Source: Acinetobacter apis (GTDB lineage: Bacteria; Pseudomonadota; Gammaproteobacteria; Pseudomonadales; Moraxellaceae). Taken from it: a DNA stretch of 64,000 bases. The translations under genes were made by a program, and so were the position numbers. Below, piece by piece: positions 1 through 9,202 of this stretch. The DNA is taken from contig NZ_FZLN01000002.1 of the NCBI RefSeq assembly GCF_900197575.1, forward strand, positions 124,001 through 188,000, written 5' to 3'. Position 1 is the stretch's first letter, and each line of letters begins with the position of its first letter. The notes under the pieces were generated by a model. The model worked only from the letters and a program-made list of their open reading frames with translations, ran no database searches and was not told the origin of the DNA.

Positions 1-1347
1 CAATCCAGCATCTGTGTGTTTACGTCCATCAGATAAGCCATCTACTGCATGGATGTAATCTCGCCAAATGAGTCCATAAAGCAAAATACAGACAATCAAA
101 ATACAGGTGTTTACTCCACCTTTCATTTTAAAAGCCACGCTAGATGTGGTTTCTGATTGAATAAACCCCAATAAAAATGCAACAGGTAATAAAAAGTATG
201 CGTAATTTTGTGGAAACTCTAGCATGGCATGAATAGCAACAGACAAGACAATTAAGCTAGCAATTAGCGTTTCTTTAGAACGAACCACTCGGTTTAATGT
301 CCACAGCCAATACGCAAAATATGCCAAAATACAAGTGCCTAAAATAATTCCATTCCACACGATAATTTCTAAGACAATATTATGAGCACTATTGGTTCTT
401 TCGCTGTGCACAACATAATCAGCCCCGACCAATTGCGCCATTCCTGTTTGATTCCATCCATAACCAAGCCAAGGCTGTTCACGAATGGCATATAACATTT
501 GCTTCCAAATACCAAAACGTGAATGACTTGTGTTGGCACGCTGAACAATATCTGACATTTGTGCTTGAGAAATACCCACATCCACCAATAAGCTATTTAA
601 ATATGGAATCCACAATAAACAATTGAGGTAAAGTAAAACCCACAATAAAAGATGCTTTTTGCTAAAGTGATAGCGGTCATGCTTGTGTTTCAATAAAAAA
701 TAACAGCTTAAAACAATACATGCGATCCATGGCGTACGTGATTGGCTCAAAGCAATACAAAATAAGATTATGCCTACACCCAAAGCCGTAAGCCATACAG
801 GGATACTGCGCTTTTCAAACACATACAATGCGCCCATTAAGCTCATCAGTAAAAATGTTGCCATATTATTAGGCTGAGCAAAGTTTGCATAAGGACGATT
901 GCCTTTTAGCTCCATCAGTCCCCAAATATTTTTTTCTAAATCAAACCATTGTAAGAGCGCAATGATTGAAGTGATGAAACCCACAATAAACAGCATTAAC
1001 GATATTGCTGTGAATAAGGATCGTTTTTCATAATCTTTTGCCATGTTATGACCCAAGACCACAACCATGCCAAATGCAAATAAATAACTTGATGATAAAA
1101 GCGCTTTGCTAAAATATAGCTCAATTGAAAAACACCACTGTATTAGCGGGATGAGCACTACAAGCATCCAGCCTACTTGTAGCTTTGGCACTTCAAGGGG
1201 TTGGTCATAATACAATGCCAATAGACACATCATACTTGCAAATGCAAACATTTCGCTTGAAAAGGTTAGCCAAGGTGTATAGTGGTCAGGAGACAACCAT
1301 GCCAAGCTAAGTAAAATTGCTGATATCAGTAAAATAAAACGCTGCAT
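1..1347 (-). CDS. pglL: PglL-type O-oligosaccharyltransferase (partial, C-terminus beyond window)
   Basis: The minus strand is open from an ATG at 1347 to the window edge (449 codons, no stop), so the C-terminal part is missing. The translation begins MQRFILLISAILLSLAWLSP and is a run of hydrophobic segments typical of the Wzy/WaaL/PglL ligase fold. A periplasmic loop carries ALSQSRTPW near residues 195-205, then RANTSHSRFGIWKQML and EQPWLGYGWNQTG around residues 270-300, which match the Wzy_C region of Acinetobacter PglL/TfpO ligases. Such enzymes move a lipid-linked oligosaccharide onto serine or threonine of pilin or other periplasmic proteins. The family is usually about 540 residues, so roughly 90 are outside the window. 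A WaaL-type O-antigen ligase is the main alternative. Confidence 0.75.
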   Translation of the reverse strand, partial: MQRFILLISAILLSLAWLSPDHYTPWLTFSSEMFAFASMMCLLALYYDQPLEVPKLQVGWMLVVLIPLIQWCFSIELYFSKALLSSSYLFAFGMVVVLGHNMAKDYEKRSLFTAISLMLFIVGFITSIIALLQWFDLEKNIWGLMELKGNRPYANFAQPNNMATFLLMSLMGALYVFEKRSIPVWLTALGVGIILFCIALSQSRTPWIACIVLSCYFLLKHKHDRYHFSKKHLLLWVLLYLNCLLWIPYLNSLLVDVGISQAQMSDIVQRANTSHSRFGIWKQMLYAIREQPWLGYGWNQTGMAQLVGADYVVHSERTNSAHNIVLEIIVWNGIILGTCILAYFAYWLWTLNRVVRSKETLIASLIVLSVAIHAMLEFPQNYAYFLLPVAFLLGFIQSETTSSVAFKMKGGVNTCILIVCILLYGLIWRDYIHAVDGLSDGRKHTDAGL

Positions 1348-1630
1348 GGCATGACAAATAGCAAAAATAAAGGCAGCATTATAGATCAAGTCAGCTTAAA
1401 GATCAGACTTATAGAAAAAAGCATTTAATATCTTTAATCGGCAGTATTTTTTCGGTTACAACACAAATTTAAAGACAGTTGTTCATCTTGAAATTTAAGC
1501 TGCTGTCCAATATATTATAAAAAAATTAAATTTAATTACCTAAGTTTTCTTATTTGTTCACTAAAAACAACATATTGAATGTAATAAACGGTTAGTCTAA
1601 ATACATGACTACGAAAAAGATGATCTCTGT

Positions 1631-2395
1631 ATGAAAATAAAATATGCCTTAATCTGTTGCCTACCCTTTTTAGTCACTGCGTGCCAAAATATGCCTTTTT
1701 CATCTGAACAAAGTAAAATTGCAGTTGCAGAACAACTGACAGCAAAACAGGTCCATGCTTTAGTCGATTACACATGGTCGCATCAGGCAAATCCAAATTT
1801 GCCACCAATTGAAGTCAATTTTGAAGGCGAAAATCGATTTTCTATTGCAACAGGTTGTAATCAGCAAAGTGGTACATGGCAGATTGTTGGTCAAAGGCTA
1901 CAAACAGGTCCTTTACGCTCAACGCTCATGATGTGTGATCCTGCACGTATGGCACAAGAAAAACAATCACAAGCGCTGTTTGGTGATGCTCAGTTACGTG
2001 TAAATCTTGATTTAAGATCAACTGAACAACCTGTATTAACATTAAAAGATAAGCAAGGCGTCAGCTATCAATTTACAGGGCGTATGAAGCCTGAAGCAAA
2101 ATACCAATCTGAAGGCGAAACAGTCTTTTTAGAAATTGCGCCTGAAACCAAACCATGTCCAGCAGATGCCAGTAAGCAGTGTTTTGTGGTCCGTGAAATC
2201 ACTTATAATGCACAAAGTGTTAAACAAACAAGTCCAACATGGTTTGCTGAGCCAATTGATATTGAAGGCTATAAGCATGATGCTTCAACACGAAAAATTA
2301 TTCGTACCAAGCGTTTTCAAACCAAAACAACGCCTGCAAGCAATGTTTACATCTATGACATGACTGTAGAGCAAGAAATTATTCCGAAAAAATAA
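1631..2395 (+). CDS. META/DUF4377-domain lipoprotein
   Basis: A 254-residue envelope protein. The N-terminus is a lipoprotein signal with lipobox LVTAC (Cys18). Residues about 45-135 look like a META (HslJ-like) domain, with the GCNQQSGTW stretch and a later LMMCDPARM segment typical of that fold. Residues about 150-250 resemble DUF4377, with a CFVVREI element, a central FAEPIDIEGYKH segment and a final YIYDMTVEQE strand. Proteins with this pairing are poorly characterised; META domains have been tied to heat-shock and envelope stress (HslJ). The gene stands alone between pglL, which diverges from it, and a bidirectional terminator. The function is unknown; the family call is fairly secure. 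Confidence 0.75.
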   Translation: MKIKYALICCLPFLVTACQNMPFSSEQSKIAVAEQLTAKQVHALVDYTWSHQANPNLPPIEVNFEGENRFSIATGCNQQSGTWQIVGQRLQTGPLRSTLMMCDPARMAQEKQSQALFGDAQLRVNLDLRSTEQPVLTLKDKQGVSYQFTGRMKPEAKYQSEGETVFLEIAPETKPCPADASKQCFVVREITYNAQSVKQTSPTWFAEPIDIEGYKHDASTRKIIRTKRFQTKTTPASNVYIYDMTVEQEIIPKK

Positions 2396-2401
2396 TTTAC
2401 C

Positions 2402-2439
2402 ATATAAAAAAAGCCATCTTTCGATGGCTTTTTTTATAT
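2402..2439. terminator. Bidirectional rho-independent terminator
   Basis: Perfect 17-bp inverted repeat (2402-2418 and 2423-2439) around a TTTC loop, with a GCCATC/GATGGC core and A-tract/T-tract on both sides. It sits between the convergent META lipoprotein gene and ssuB and can stop transcription from both. Confidence 0.92.
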
Positions 2440-2448
2440 GGCGCTATT

Positions 2449-3243
2449 TTAGGTGGCTAGCACAGCCTGTAATGTTTTTTGCTCCAACTCTACAAAAGCT
2501 GTATTTTTAACACGTGGTCGAGGCAAATCAACAGTAAACTGTTCGGCAATTCGCCCCTTATCCAATAAGATAATCCGATCTGCAAGTTGTACTGCTTCAC
2601 TGACATCATGCGTTACTAATATGGCTGTAAAACCCTGCTCTAACCACAATTTTTCAATTAAGCTTTGCATATCTAAACGGGTTAATGCATCTAATGCCCC
2701 AAGCGGTTCATCAAGCAAAAGTATTTTTGGTCGATGTAATAATGCACGTGCCAAAGCAGCGCGTTGGCGTTGACCGCCAGAGAGCTGTGTTGGCCACAAG
2801 CCTGCTTTTTCTGCTAAACCCACTTTCGCAAGCAAATCCTGTGCTTGGCTTAATTTGCTTTTTGGTAAGCCTAAATTCACATTCGAAACAATGTCTCGCC
2901 ATGGCAATAAACGAGGGTCTTGGAACATGACTCGAATATCATCTCGACCAATTTTTTCTGTTGCTTTAAATTCAATACTGCCTTGGCTGCTTTGCTCTAA
3001 ATCTGCAATCAGTCGAAGTAATGTACTTTTTCCACAACCGCTTCGACCGACAATAGCAAGAAACTCACCTGCTCGAATATGTAAATTTAAATCATCTAGT
3101 ACAGTGACTTGACCATAATATTTCTGTAGTTGGTTAATAGCAATTTCAACCCCTGCTGTGGCAGATGATTGTGCATGCCCGCGTGTGGTTGCTTGATTGG
3201 ACGTGTGTTCTTGTGTCAGGTGTGCAATATTTAAGTTTGTCAT
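2449..3243 (-). CDS. ssuB: Aliphatic sulfonate ABC transporter, ATPase
   Basis: The nucleotide-binding subunit that powers alkanesulfonate import with SsuC and SsuA. The protein has Walker [10 protein letters not shown], a Q-loop [10 protein letters not shown], the signature LSGGQRQR, Walker [13 protein letters not shown] and the switch His in LVTHDVSEA. The frame is open up to 3279, but ATG 3243 (MTNLNIAHL) has an AAGG ribosome site just upstream and avoids overlapping ssuC, so I use it (264 aa). The N-terminal 40 residues before the ABC core are a low-complexity extension. It is the last gene of ssuA-ssuD-ssuC-ssuB, 11 bases after ssuC. TauB or another nitrate/sulfonate/taurine ATPase is possible in isolation, but the ssuD neighbour settles the assignment. 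Confidence 0.9.
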   Translation of the reverse strand: MTNLNIAHLTQEHTSNQATTRGHAQSSATAGVEIAINQLQKYYGQVTVLDDLNLHIRAGEFLAIVGRSGCGKSTLLRLIADLEQSSQGSIEFKATEKIGRDDIRVMFQDPRLLPWRDIVSNVNLGLPKSKLSQAQDLLAKVGLAEKAGLWPTQLSGGQRQRAALARALLHRPKILLLDEPLGALDALTRLDMQSLIEKLWLEQGFTAILVTHDVSEAVQLADRIILLDKGRIAEQFTVDLPRPRVKNTAFVELEQKTLQAVLAT

Positions 3244-3254
3244 GATCTTACCTT

Positions 3255-4046
3255 TTAATTTTGATATCCAGCATGCCAACGGAGTAAATAACGCTCTAAA
3301 TATTGTGCAAGTACATCTGCCAATTTACCTAATAATGCGTAGAGCAATATACCGACCAAGACTACATCTGTTTGCAAAAATTCACGTGCATTCATGGTCA
3401 TATAACCAATGCCTGACTGTGCGGATATGGTTTCTGCAACAATCAATAAAACCCACACTAAACCTAAAGCAAATCGTAAGCCCACTAAAATAGAAGGCAT
3501 TGCACCAGGCAAAATGACTTCTTTATATAACTGCCAACGGGTTAATCCATAGCTCTGTCCCATTTCGATCAATTGTGGATCTACTGAGCGAATACCATGA
3601 TATGTATTAATATATATTGGGAAAAACACACCGACAGCAACTAAAAAAAGCTTTGCTGATTCATCAATACCAAACCATAAAATCACCAATGGAATGAGTG
3701 CCAATGCAGGAATATTTCTCACCATTTGTAATGTGGTATCAAATAGTGTTGAAGCAATTTTGGATGTTCCGTTTAATAATCCAAAAATAAAGCCTAAACT
3801 GCCACCAATCAATAAACCAATTAAAGCACGGCCTGCACTCACTTTGACATTTTGCCAAAGTTCACCACTTAACAATAAATGCCAAAATGCAGTGACCACA
3901 GCACTTGGTGCAGGCAATACTTGTGCACTCAGCAATCCAGTGGATGACGCCACTTGCCATGCACCAATCAACAAAATAGGTACAATCCAAGGCAATACAC
4001 TTTTAATGACTTGATGGTTTAACCTAGCTTGTGTGGATTGACTCAT
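3255..4046 (-). CDS. ssuC: Aliphatic sulfonate ABC transporter, permease
   Basis: A 263-residue inner-membrane permease with about six hydrophobic segments. The BPD-type EAA-like loop is visible near residues 155-180 (a [20 protein letters not shown] segment preceded by [10 protein letters not shown]), where it docks onto SsuB. The family is the TauC/SsuC group of nitrate/sulfonate/taurine permeases. It overlaps the upstream ssuD by four bases (ATGA-type), a sign of translational coupling, and precedes ssuB. Confidence 0.9.
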   Translation of the reverse strand: MSQSTQARLNHQVIKSVLPWIVPILLIGAWQVASSTGLLSAQVLPAPSAVVTAFWHLLLSGELWQNVKVSAGRALIGLLIGGSLGFIFGLLNGTSKIASTLFDTTLQMVRNIPALALIPLVILWFGIDESAKLFLVAVGVFFPIYINTYHGIRSVDPQLIEMGQSYGLTRWQLYKEVILPGAMPSILVGLRFALGLVWVLLIVAETISAQSGIGYMTMNAREFLQTDVVLVGILLYALLGKLADVLAQYLERYLLRWHAGYQN

Positions 4047-5221
4047 ACGCTTGGTTCCTTGGTTTTATGCGGTTTACCCTTTCCATTTGGCGTATAGTTG
4101 TTTGCAATCACCTCACCAAAAGGACCCGTTAAATTCGGCTGTGCTAATTTTTTTTGTACTTCTAATGGTAATAATGGGAACACCAATTCAGCAAAACGAA
4201 TAGACTCTTCTAAATGCGGATATCCTGAAAAAATAAAGGTATCAATGCCTAAATCAGCATATTCTTTAATTCGTGCTGCAACAGTTTCTGCATCACCGAC
4301 AAGTGCAGTTCCTGCACCGCCTCGAACCAAACCGATGCCAGCCCATAAGTTGGGTGATACTTCAAGTTTATCTTTTTGTCCGCCATGCAATGCAGCCATT
4401 CTTTTTTGACCAATTGAATCCATTTGTGCAAATTTCTTTTGTGCAGCTTCAATGGTTTCATCATCTAAATACTGAATAAGCTCGTTGGCAGCATCCCATG
4501 CTTCTTCATTGGTTTCACGTACAATGACATGTAAACGGATTCCATAAGTTAATGTACGCCCTCGAGCAGCTGCTTTTTTACGTACCACCTCAAGCTTTTC
4601 TCGAACTGCTTCAGGAGGCTCACCCCAAGTTAAATAGGTATCCACTTGCTCAGCTGCCAGATCTGTAGCAACTTCAGATGAGCCACCAAACCATAATGGT
4701 GGATATGGTGTTTGAATAGGTGGATATAAAAGTTTTGCATCATCCACACTTAAACGCTGTCCATGAAATGTATACGGTTCACCTGTATGAGAACGAGTTA
4801 ACACCTCACGCCAAATTTTTACATATTCTTCAGCAGTTTGATAACGGGTCGCATGGTCTTCATAGACGCCATCACCTCTTAATTCCTCTTCATCACCACC
4901 AGTCACTAAATTCAGCAAAATACGTCCATTAGATAAGCGGTCAAATGTTGCAGACATCCGTGCAGCAAGTGCAGGTGTAGTGACACCCGGACGCAGCGCC
5001 ACTAAAAATTTCAATTTACTTGTAGATTCAATTAAACTTGCAGCAACAATCCATGGGTCTTCACAAGAACGGCCTGTTGGTATCAAGACGCCTTCATATC
5101 CTAAATGATCAACTGCAATAGCAATTTGTTTCATATAAGCATGATCAACCTGTCTAGCACCTTTACTTGTACCTAAATATCGACTATCACCGTGTGTTGG
5201 AATGAACCAAAAAATTTTCAT
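4043..5221 (-). CDS. ssuD: FMNH2-dependent alkanesulfonate monooxygenase
   Basis: A 392-residue bacterial-luciferase-like monooxygenase. SsuD uses reduced FMN and O2 to cleave the C-S bond of alkanesulfonates, releasing sulfite and an aldehyde for sulfur assimilation in the cytoplasm. The sequence has the family start [18 protein letters not shown], the GRSCEDPW segment, [22 protein letters not shown] and RLSNGRI, and a C-terminal [12 protein letters not shown] region, all typical of SsuD. Length matches the family (about 380). An AGGATC ribosome site precedes the ATG. Its flavin reductase partner SsuE is not encoded next to it. Confidence 0.95.
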   Translation of the reverse strand: MKIFWFIPTHGDSRYLGTSKGARQVDHAYMKQIAIAVDHLGYEGVLIPTGRSCEDPWIVAASLIESTSKLKFLVALRPGVTTPALAARMSATFDRLSNGRILLNLVTGGDEEELRGDGVYEDHATRYQTAEEYVKIWREVLTRSHTGEPYTFHGQRLSVDDAKLLYPPIQTPYPPLWFGGSSEVATDLAAEQVDTYLTWGEPPEAVREKLEVVRKKAAARGRTLTYGIRLHVIVRETNEEAWDAANELIQYLDDETIEAAQKKFAQMDSIGQKRMAALHGGQKDKLEVSPNLWAGIGLVRGGAGTALVGDAETVAARIKEYADLGIDTFIFSGYPHLEESIRFAELVFPLLPLEVQKKLAQPNLTGPFGEVIANNYTPNGKGKPHKTKEPSV

Positions 5222-5242
5222 TGAACGATCCTGAATTTAAGA

Positions 5243-6241
5243 TTATTGGCTTTGCCAAACAGCTTGTTTGACATCAAGTTTTTGAGGAATCAGTTTTTCT
5301 TCACTAAAGCGATCAGCAATACGTTGTTGTGCTTCAACCACTTCAGGTTTTAACTCATTCACAATCGATGGCTTATACCGCTTATCTAGTACACGCTGTG
5401 CAATGTCTGTGTTTAAACCGATTGTTTTTGAATAAAGCGATAACGTTTCACTTGGATGATCGACAATCCACTGCGCTGCATTATTAGATGATTGGATATA
5501 TTTTTTGACTTCACTTGGATGATTTTTAACGAAATCAGGACGGCTAATCAAAAAGTTATACGTTGACTCAAAGGTTGTGCCATCCACAATAGAGCGAGCT
5601 TGACCTTCAATTTCAGCTGCACTCAAGAACGGTTCCCAAATCGCCCAAGCATCAATTGATTTTTTATCAAGCGCAGCGCGTGCATCTGCAGGCGCTAACC
5701 AAATAGGTTGAATATCAGACCAAGTTAAATGCGCTTTTTGTAAAACACGACCAAGTAAATCATGTGCACTAGAGCCTTTTTGTACAGCAATCTTTTTGCC
5801 TTTTAAGTCTTCAATGGATTGAATTGGGCTGTCTTTTGGCACCAGAACGGATTGCCATTTTGGATGAACATTTTCATAACCGACATAAACAATATGTTTA
5901 TTGGCAGCTTGTGCAAAAATTGGTGGTGTATTGCCAACAGATCCTAAATCAATTGAGCCAACAGACAATGCCTCTAACATTTGCGGTCCTGCAGGAAACT
6001 CTTTCCATTCCACTTTCGTATTCGGAAATTCTTTACTCAGTAACTGTGCATCGGATTTAAGCACAATCGAATTTAAAGACGATTTTTGGTAGCCAATAGT
6101 CAGTGTTTTTAATTCATCTGAGGTGGTTTTTTTTTCTGAGCCTTCAGATGATGCATTTTTTTGACCACCACATGCACTTAATAGCAAGATCAGCACAATG
6201 GCTGTAGATGATGTTGCTGACCACGATTTAAAATATGTCAT
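5243..6241 (-). CDS. ssuA: Sulfonate ABC transporter, periplasmic binding protein
   Basis: A 332-residue substrate-binding lipoprotein. The signal peptide ends LLLSACGG, a lipobox, so the protein is probably anchored to the inner membrane. The mature part is a type 2 periplasmic binding fold of the SsuA/TauA/ThiY group, with LTIGYQKSSLNSIVLK, EWKEFPAGPQMLEALSVGSI, DLGSVGNTPP and GKKIAVQKGSSAHDLL in the usual order. It is the first gene of the ssuADCB operon, with an AGGATT ribosome site and a promoter region upstream (6242-6440). By analogy with other bacteria the operon should be induced under sulfate limitation; no operator was recognised. Confidence 0.9.
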   Translation of the reverse strand: MTYFKSWSATSSTAIVLILLLSACGGQKNASSEGSEKKTTSDELKTLTIGYQKSSLNSIVLKSDAQLLSKEFPNTKVEWKEFPAGPQMLEALSVGSIDLGSVGNTPPIFAQAANKHIVYVGYENVHPKWQSVLVPKDSPIQSIEDLKGKKIAVQKGSSAHDLLGRVLQKAHLTWSDIQPIWLAPADARAALDKKSIDAWAIWEPFLSAAEIEGQARSIVDGTTFESTYNFLISRPDFVKNHPSEVKKYIQSSNNAAQWIVDHPSETLSLYSKTIGLNTDIAQRVLDKRYKPSIVNELKPEVVEAQQRIADRFSEEKLIPQKLDVKQAVWQSQ

Positions 6242-6442
6242 TGTTTAATCCTAAATGTACTGATTTTTGGTCATTAGAATACAAAGACATCTAAATTAAG
6301 ATGAACTCGCTTGAACTTCATTGCCGACCCTTATCGTCTGTATTTAATTTCTATTTTTTATACGATACGAGGGATTGTTATATATTAGAATAAATATTTT
6401 TTGGATTGCTTAGCGAATTATGAGATAAGAGAAATTAAATGC

Positions 6443-6480
6443 AAAAAATAACAGGTAATATTTTATTTACTACCTGTTAT
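6443..6480 (-). terminator. Rho-independent terminator of the 6.6-6.9 kb gene
   Basis: Inverted repeat with 10-bp arms (6448-6457 and 6471-6480, core ACAGGTA/TACCTGT). Read on the minus strand it is followed by a T-run (6443-6448). It lies downstream of the small hypothetical gene and upstream of the ssu promoter region, insulating the operon. Confidence 0.75.
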
Positions 6481-6559
6481 ATCAATAAATAATGTTTTCA
6501 TTGTTATATGACTAAAAGCCAATAACATTAAATGATGACTTGGTTTATTCAAACTTATT

Positions 6560-6934
6560 TTAATTAAATACTGAATCATTAATTTTAATTTTTTTAACAG
6601 TAATAAATGTATATTCATTTAAAGCAGATTTTCCAGTATGAATAAAATCATTTTTCATTTTTTCAATATAGTTATTTGTTTCTTTAAATACCTCATTTAA
6701 AAATTCTATTTCCTCTAAAGAAGATTGTTTACAACTAAATAAATTGCTTTGCTCTTTCTCATTTGCTTTTTGTAAAAACAAATGGAATTCACTCCGTGTA
6801 GATTCATTATCATGCAAGTAAAACTCTCTGTAACTTTCACAAGCGTCTAATTGAAAAGTCATTTCATATACATACATTGGCTGCGTACCTTGTTCCAAAA
6901 CAGTCGTTATCGCTGAGTTAAGCAATGACTTCAT
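6560..6934 (-). CDS. Hypothetical protein
   Basis: An open frame of 124 residues from ATG 6934 (a TTG at 6940 is the alternative). No family was recognised. The protein starts MKSLLNSAITTVLEQGTQPM and is acidic and Glu/Lys/Asn-rich; residues about 45-100 have the heptad-like pattern of a helical bundle (LEEIEFLNEVFKETNNYIEKM). There is no signal peptide or clear transmembrane segment. It is preceded by a long AT-rich spacer and followed by a good terminator, which supports a real single-gene unit. Its base composition is more AT-rich than its neighbours, so acquisition from elsewhere is possible. Confidence 0.55.
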   Translation of the reverse strand: MKSLLNSAITTVLEQGTQPMYVYEMTFQLDACESYREFYLHDNESTRSEFHLFLQKANEKEQSNLFSCKQSSLEEIEFLNEVFKETNNYIEKMKNDFIHTGKSALNEYTFITVKKIKINDSVFN

Positions 6935-7607
6935 CACCAATAAAATAATAGTATGTTCCGTTATCCTATTACTTGAAGTGTTTACTTACTTTTATTTAAA
7001 CATTCAACAAAGATATAATAAAATAAATTCAAAAAAATAAAAGAGGCACTCAAAACCAAAATAATGAGAAAACCCACTAATATAATATTTATTTATATCT
7101 TTAATATTAAATGATTATAAAGTACTGTATTTCATATAATTAATGAGTCACTTTATTCTAATTAATATATTTTTCAGCTTAATACCAGTTAATTTCTACA
7201 TCTAAAAATAAAAATACATTCATTTAATTTATCTAATATAAACTCTCAAATAAAATAAATGAATATTAAATAATTATAATTATAATAATTTCATCTGAAA
7301 ATTGAATAAGTTATATTTAATAATCCGATGATGCTTGCATGTAGCATATAAAATGCTTTGAATCATTATATTTGTTATTTTATGTATCTAGTTTTGATCT
7401 AATTAAATAACTGTATGGTGTTTTATAAAAATAAAGTAAATTTGTATACATTAATGAATAATAGTACTGATATTTTATGATCACGCTAAGTCACTGCTTT
7501 TATATGTTTTTTATATAATAAAATCCAATAATTGAATATGTGATTTTCACTCGACGTTGTTCTAAGCACGGCAACATGCAATCATTACAAATAAAAATTT
7601 GCACAAC
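6935..7607. other. AT-rich spacer without recognised gene
   Basis: About 670 bases with very high A+T content. I see no credible coding frame, tRNA or strong hairpin before the terminator at 7611. It should hold the promoter of the small hypothetical gene, but AT richness makes many false -10 matches, so none is called. Such a spacer beside a tRNA gene can be a remnant of a lost insertion; there is no direct evidence for that here. Confidence 0.5.
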
Positions 7608-7640
7608 AAAAAAGGCCTAATCTTTATCAGATTAAGCCTT
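7608..7640 (-). terminator. Terminator after tRNA-Leu
   Basis: Inverted repeat AAGGC-TAATCT / AGATTA-GCCTT (about 12 bp with one mismatch, 7613-7623 with 7629-7640). On the minus strand it is followed by a T-run. It lies 37 bases downstream of tRNA-Leu and closes the tpiA-secG-tRNA unit. Confidence 0.8.
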
Positions 7641-7676
7641 CTCGTATTTCCAAACAATACAACAACTTTGCATGTT

Positions 7677-7761
7677 TGGTGCGGAAGGGGGGACTTGAAC
7701 CCCCACGCCCGAAAGCACTACCACCTCAAGGTAGCGTGTCTACCAATTCCACCACCACCGC
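7677..7761 (-). tRNA. tRNA-Leu(GAG)
   Basis: An 85-nt class II tRNA on the minus strand, with encoded CCA (7677-7679). It begins GCGGTGGTGGTGGAATTGG, with the D-loop sequence typical of Leu tRNAs. The anticodon stem-loop CTACC-TTGAGGT-GGTAG gives anticodon GAG. A long variable arm (TGCTTTCGGGCG) and T-arm GGGGG-TTCAAGT-CCCCC follow. The acceptor stem pairs except for a T/T mismatch at the fifth pair. The anticodon arm is identical to that of E. coli leuU, which also lies next to secG. Confidence 0.95.
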
Positions 7762-7822
7762 ATTTGCAGGCATTTTATTCTTTTCATCTGAAAAATAAAA
7801 GACCTAACATCAAATTAATTGC

Positions 7823-8149
7823 TTATTTTGATGTATTTGTTGAATTTCCACTCTGTGTATTGGCAGGCGCAGTCACAGGCGCTTGGTTTTCAGGGACCAA
7901 ACGGTATGCATCTACGGTTTGCTTCTTCGCAAACACAGCCAATGTAATACTGGTCACAAAAAAGATTGCTGTCAAAATACCAGTTAAACGTGTTAAAAAG
8001 TTACCTGAGCCTGCTGCACCAAATACAGTACCTGCACCACCACCACCAAAAGATGCACCTGCATCTGCGCCTTTACCATGCTGTACTAGAATCAGTACAA
8101 TCATGCTAAATGCCAATAAAACGTGTACAACAAGAACAAACGTGTACAT
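7823..8149 (-). CDS. secG: Sec translocon subunit SecG
   Basis: A 108-residue inner-membrane protein, an accessory subunit of the SecYEG preprotein channel. The first hydrophobic helix (about residues 4-22, VLVVHVLLAFSMIVLILVQ) is followed by the hallmark cytoplasmic loop HGKGADAGASFGGGGAGTVFG and a second helix (about 54-72). The C-terminal 35 residues are polar. It follows tpiA by 16 bases and precedes tRNA-Leu, the classical tpiA/secG/leu-tRNA arrangement. Confidence 0.96.
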   Translation of the reverse strand: MYTFVLVVHVLLAFSMIVLILVQHGKGADAGASFGGGGAGTVFGAAGSGNFLTRLTGILTAIFFVTSITLAVFAKKQTVDAYRLVPENQAPVTAPANTQSGNSTNTSK

Positions 8150-8165
8150 TAAAACCCATCCTTAC

Positions 8166-8960
8166 TTAATTTGACTGTGCAAAAGCTGCTGCAATATGAT
8201 AGAACGATTCAGCATTTAAAGATGCACCACCCACCAATGCACCATTTACATCTGGGCAGGCTGCAAATTCTTTTGCGTTTTCAGGCTTCACACTACCGCC
8301 ATATAAAATAGCAACTTTAGCACTTGAATCTGTAATTTGACTTAACCCTTCACGTATTTTTTCATGAATGGCTTGTGCATCTGCTGCAGATGCTGTTTTA
8401 CCTGTACCAATCGCCCATATTGGCTCATATGCAATCACGATGTTTGATGCCCATTGATCAGGTGCAACAACTGATGCGATATCTTGAACTTGCTGTAAAA
8501 CCACCTGCTCTGCTTGACCATTTTCTCGTTGTGTTAAGCTTTCACCCACACAATAGATCACTGTTAAACCAGCATTAAGTGCATTGGTTAATTTAGCACG
8601 CAAAATTTCGCTATGGTCACCTAAAAGTTCACGGCGTTCAGAATGTCCGATCAATACATGCTGAATATGGCTGTCTTTTAATAAGTCAGCACTAACTTCG
8701 CCTGTATATGCACCTGTTGCAGGAAAACGTGAAACATCTTGTGCAACTGTATGAACTGTACGGTTATACTGAGAAAATGCATGTTGTACTTGCGACAATG
8801 CAATAAATGTTGGCGCGACTGCAAGATGGCATGACTCATTTGAGATTGGTTGTTGCTGCAACAGTTGGTTAAATTGTTCAGTCCATGTTTGAACATTTTC
8901 CCCAGTTGGATTCATTTTCCAATTGCCAATTACCCAAGGTACAATTGTCAGAGCTGACAT
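8166..8960 (-). CDS. tpiA: Triosephosphate isomerase
   Basis: Interconverts dihydroxyacetone phosphate and glyceraldehyde 3-phosphate. Catalytic elements are present: IGNWKMN (Lys), IGHSERRE (His electrophile), [12 protein letters not shown] (Glu base and flexible loop), [11 protein letters not shown] and VGGASL for phosphate binding. The frame opens at a GTG (8969), but that GTG lies inside the AAGGTG ribosome site; ATG 8960 (MSALTIVPW) is seven bases downstream and gives 264 aa, slightly longer than the family norm of about 250. It starts the tpiA-secG-tRNA-Leu unit. Confidence 0.96.
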   Translation of the reverse strand: MSALTIVPWVIGNWKMNPTGENVQTWTEQFNQLLQQQPISNESCHLAVAPTFIALSQVQHAFSQYNRTVHTVAQDVSRFPATGAYTGEVSADLLKDSHIQHVLIGHSERRELLGDHSEILRAKLTNALNAGLTVIYCVGESLTQRENGQAEQVVLQQVQDIASVVAPDQWASNIVIAYEPIWAIGTGKTASAADAQAIHEKIREGLSQITDSSAKVAILYGGSVKPENAKEFAACPDVNGALVGGASLNAESFYHIAAAFAQSN

Positions 8961-9202
8961 AGGTAACACCTTTTAATTATCTGAGTATAAAATAAGCCTA
9001 TTTTACACATTTTTTGGCTTTGGGCGCATAATTTTATATCGCCAACATTTTTAAATGTTATAAAATATATCGATTATTATATTATTTACTTTCAAATCAA
9101 CTGATTAAAAACAAATGTTGGTGAAATGTATATTTTATATGCATAATCATGCTTTAGCACTTTGCTTTTTTTATTTTTTTTGTTGTACACGGGGCTTCAT
9201 TT

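Noticed and set aside
369..581. Short minus-strand frame of 70 codons
   Set aside because: It lies in another frame of the pglL gene, whose true frame is open from 1347 to the window edge.
7599..8174. Plus-strand frame of 191 codons over tRNA-Leu and secG
   Set aside because: It is antisense to a clear tRNA and to secG and has no family features.
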